DNA of 64,000 nt from Macropodus opercularis (Eukaryota > Chordata > Actinopteri > Anabantiformes > Osphronemidae): assembly GCA_030770545.1 (NCBI GenBank), contig CM061098.1:12507001-12571000 (forward strand), given 5' to 3'. Position numbers and translations under genes: made by a program. Below, piece by piece: positions 63,845 through 64,000 of this stretch (its first letter is position 1; each line of letters starts with the position of its first letter). The notes beneath the pieces are model-generated. The model ran no database searches. It had not been told where the DNA came from and worked only from the letters and a program-made list of their open reading frames with translations.

Positions 63845-64000
63845 CTGGAGAGAATGTTAACACAACTCAACAAGCACCAGTTTTGCCATGAGGAAAAATA
63901 TCAGTTTAGATTTAGAGACTTTTTATCTCCGCATTTAGGAGGAAAACTAAGAACTCGGCGCTGGGGAAGACCTCCATCCACATACAGCAGAGAGAAACAT
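63845..64000. other. Right edge, possible intron of the minus-strand candidate
   Basis: No open frame or repeat of note. If the 63701-63844 exon is real this would be the end of its upstream intron, including the T-rich stretch before the acceptor. Confidence 0.3.

Overview
The window looks like intergenic DNA from a teleost fish, probably a percomorph. Three things point there: a minus-strand fossil of a fish-type Tc1/mariner transposase near 10 kb, a decayed L2-like LINE reverse-transcriptase fragment near 21.6 kb, and near 43.5 kb a copy of a short fish interspersed repeat that carries the motif GTCACAGT(G/A)ACCTTGACC. Long CA, GA and GT microsatellites, moderate AT-richness and low repeat density fit a compact fish genome. 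This assignment rests on recognising repeat families and was not tested by alignment.

Layout. From 1 to about 62.2 kb I find no convincing protein-coding gene, tRNA, rRNA, snRNA or CRISPR array. The many open frames are short; the longest is 170 codons (27739-28251, minus). They lack recognisable domains and are about what chance gives for this length and composition. The landmarks are microsatellites and homopolymers (main ones at 291, 21.8 kb, 24.5 kb, 54.6 kb and 58.0 kb), the three transposon or repeat relics, several inverted repeats (best is a perfect 12-bp stem at 45.6 kb), and AT-rich stretches with homeodomain- and POU-type motifs that read like candidate regulatory DNA. Slightly GC- and CpG-richer patches lie at about 16.0-17.1, 30.0-30.25, 33.7-34.25, 35.45-35.8, 53.2-53.35 and 59.0-59.15 kb.

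The right edge is the only part with any hint of a gene. On the minus strand, 63701-63844 reads as a Tyr/Pro/Gln-rich C-terminal tail ending in TAG, behind several possible splice acceptors. At 62226-62454 an open frame ends at a strong GTAAGTT donor. Both are weak calls, and their order and the stop codon mean they cannot be consecutive coding exons of one transcript.

Overall this resembles a fish gene desert beside or downstream of a gene lying mostly beyond the right edge. I did not find an undescribed biological system. The most checkable items are the paired nuclear-receptor-like sites inside the 43.4-kb repeat, the 45.6-kb hairpin, the apparent excess of octamer motifs, and the two exon candidates.
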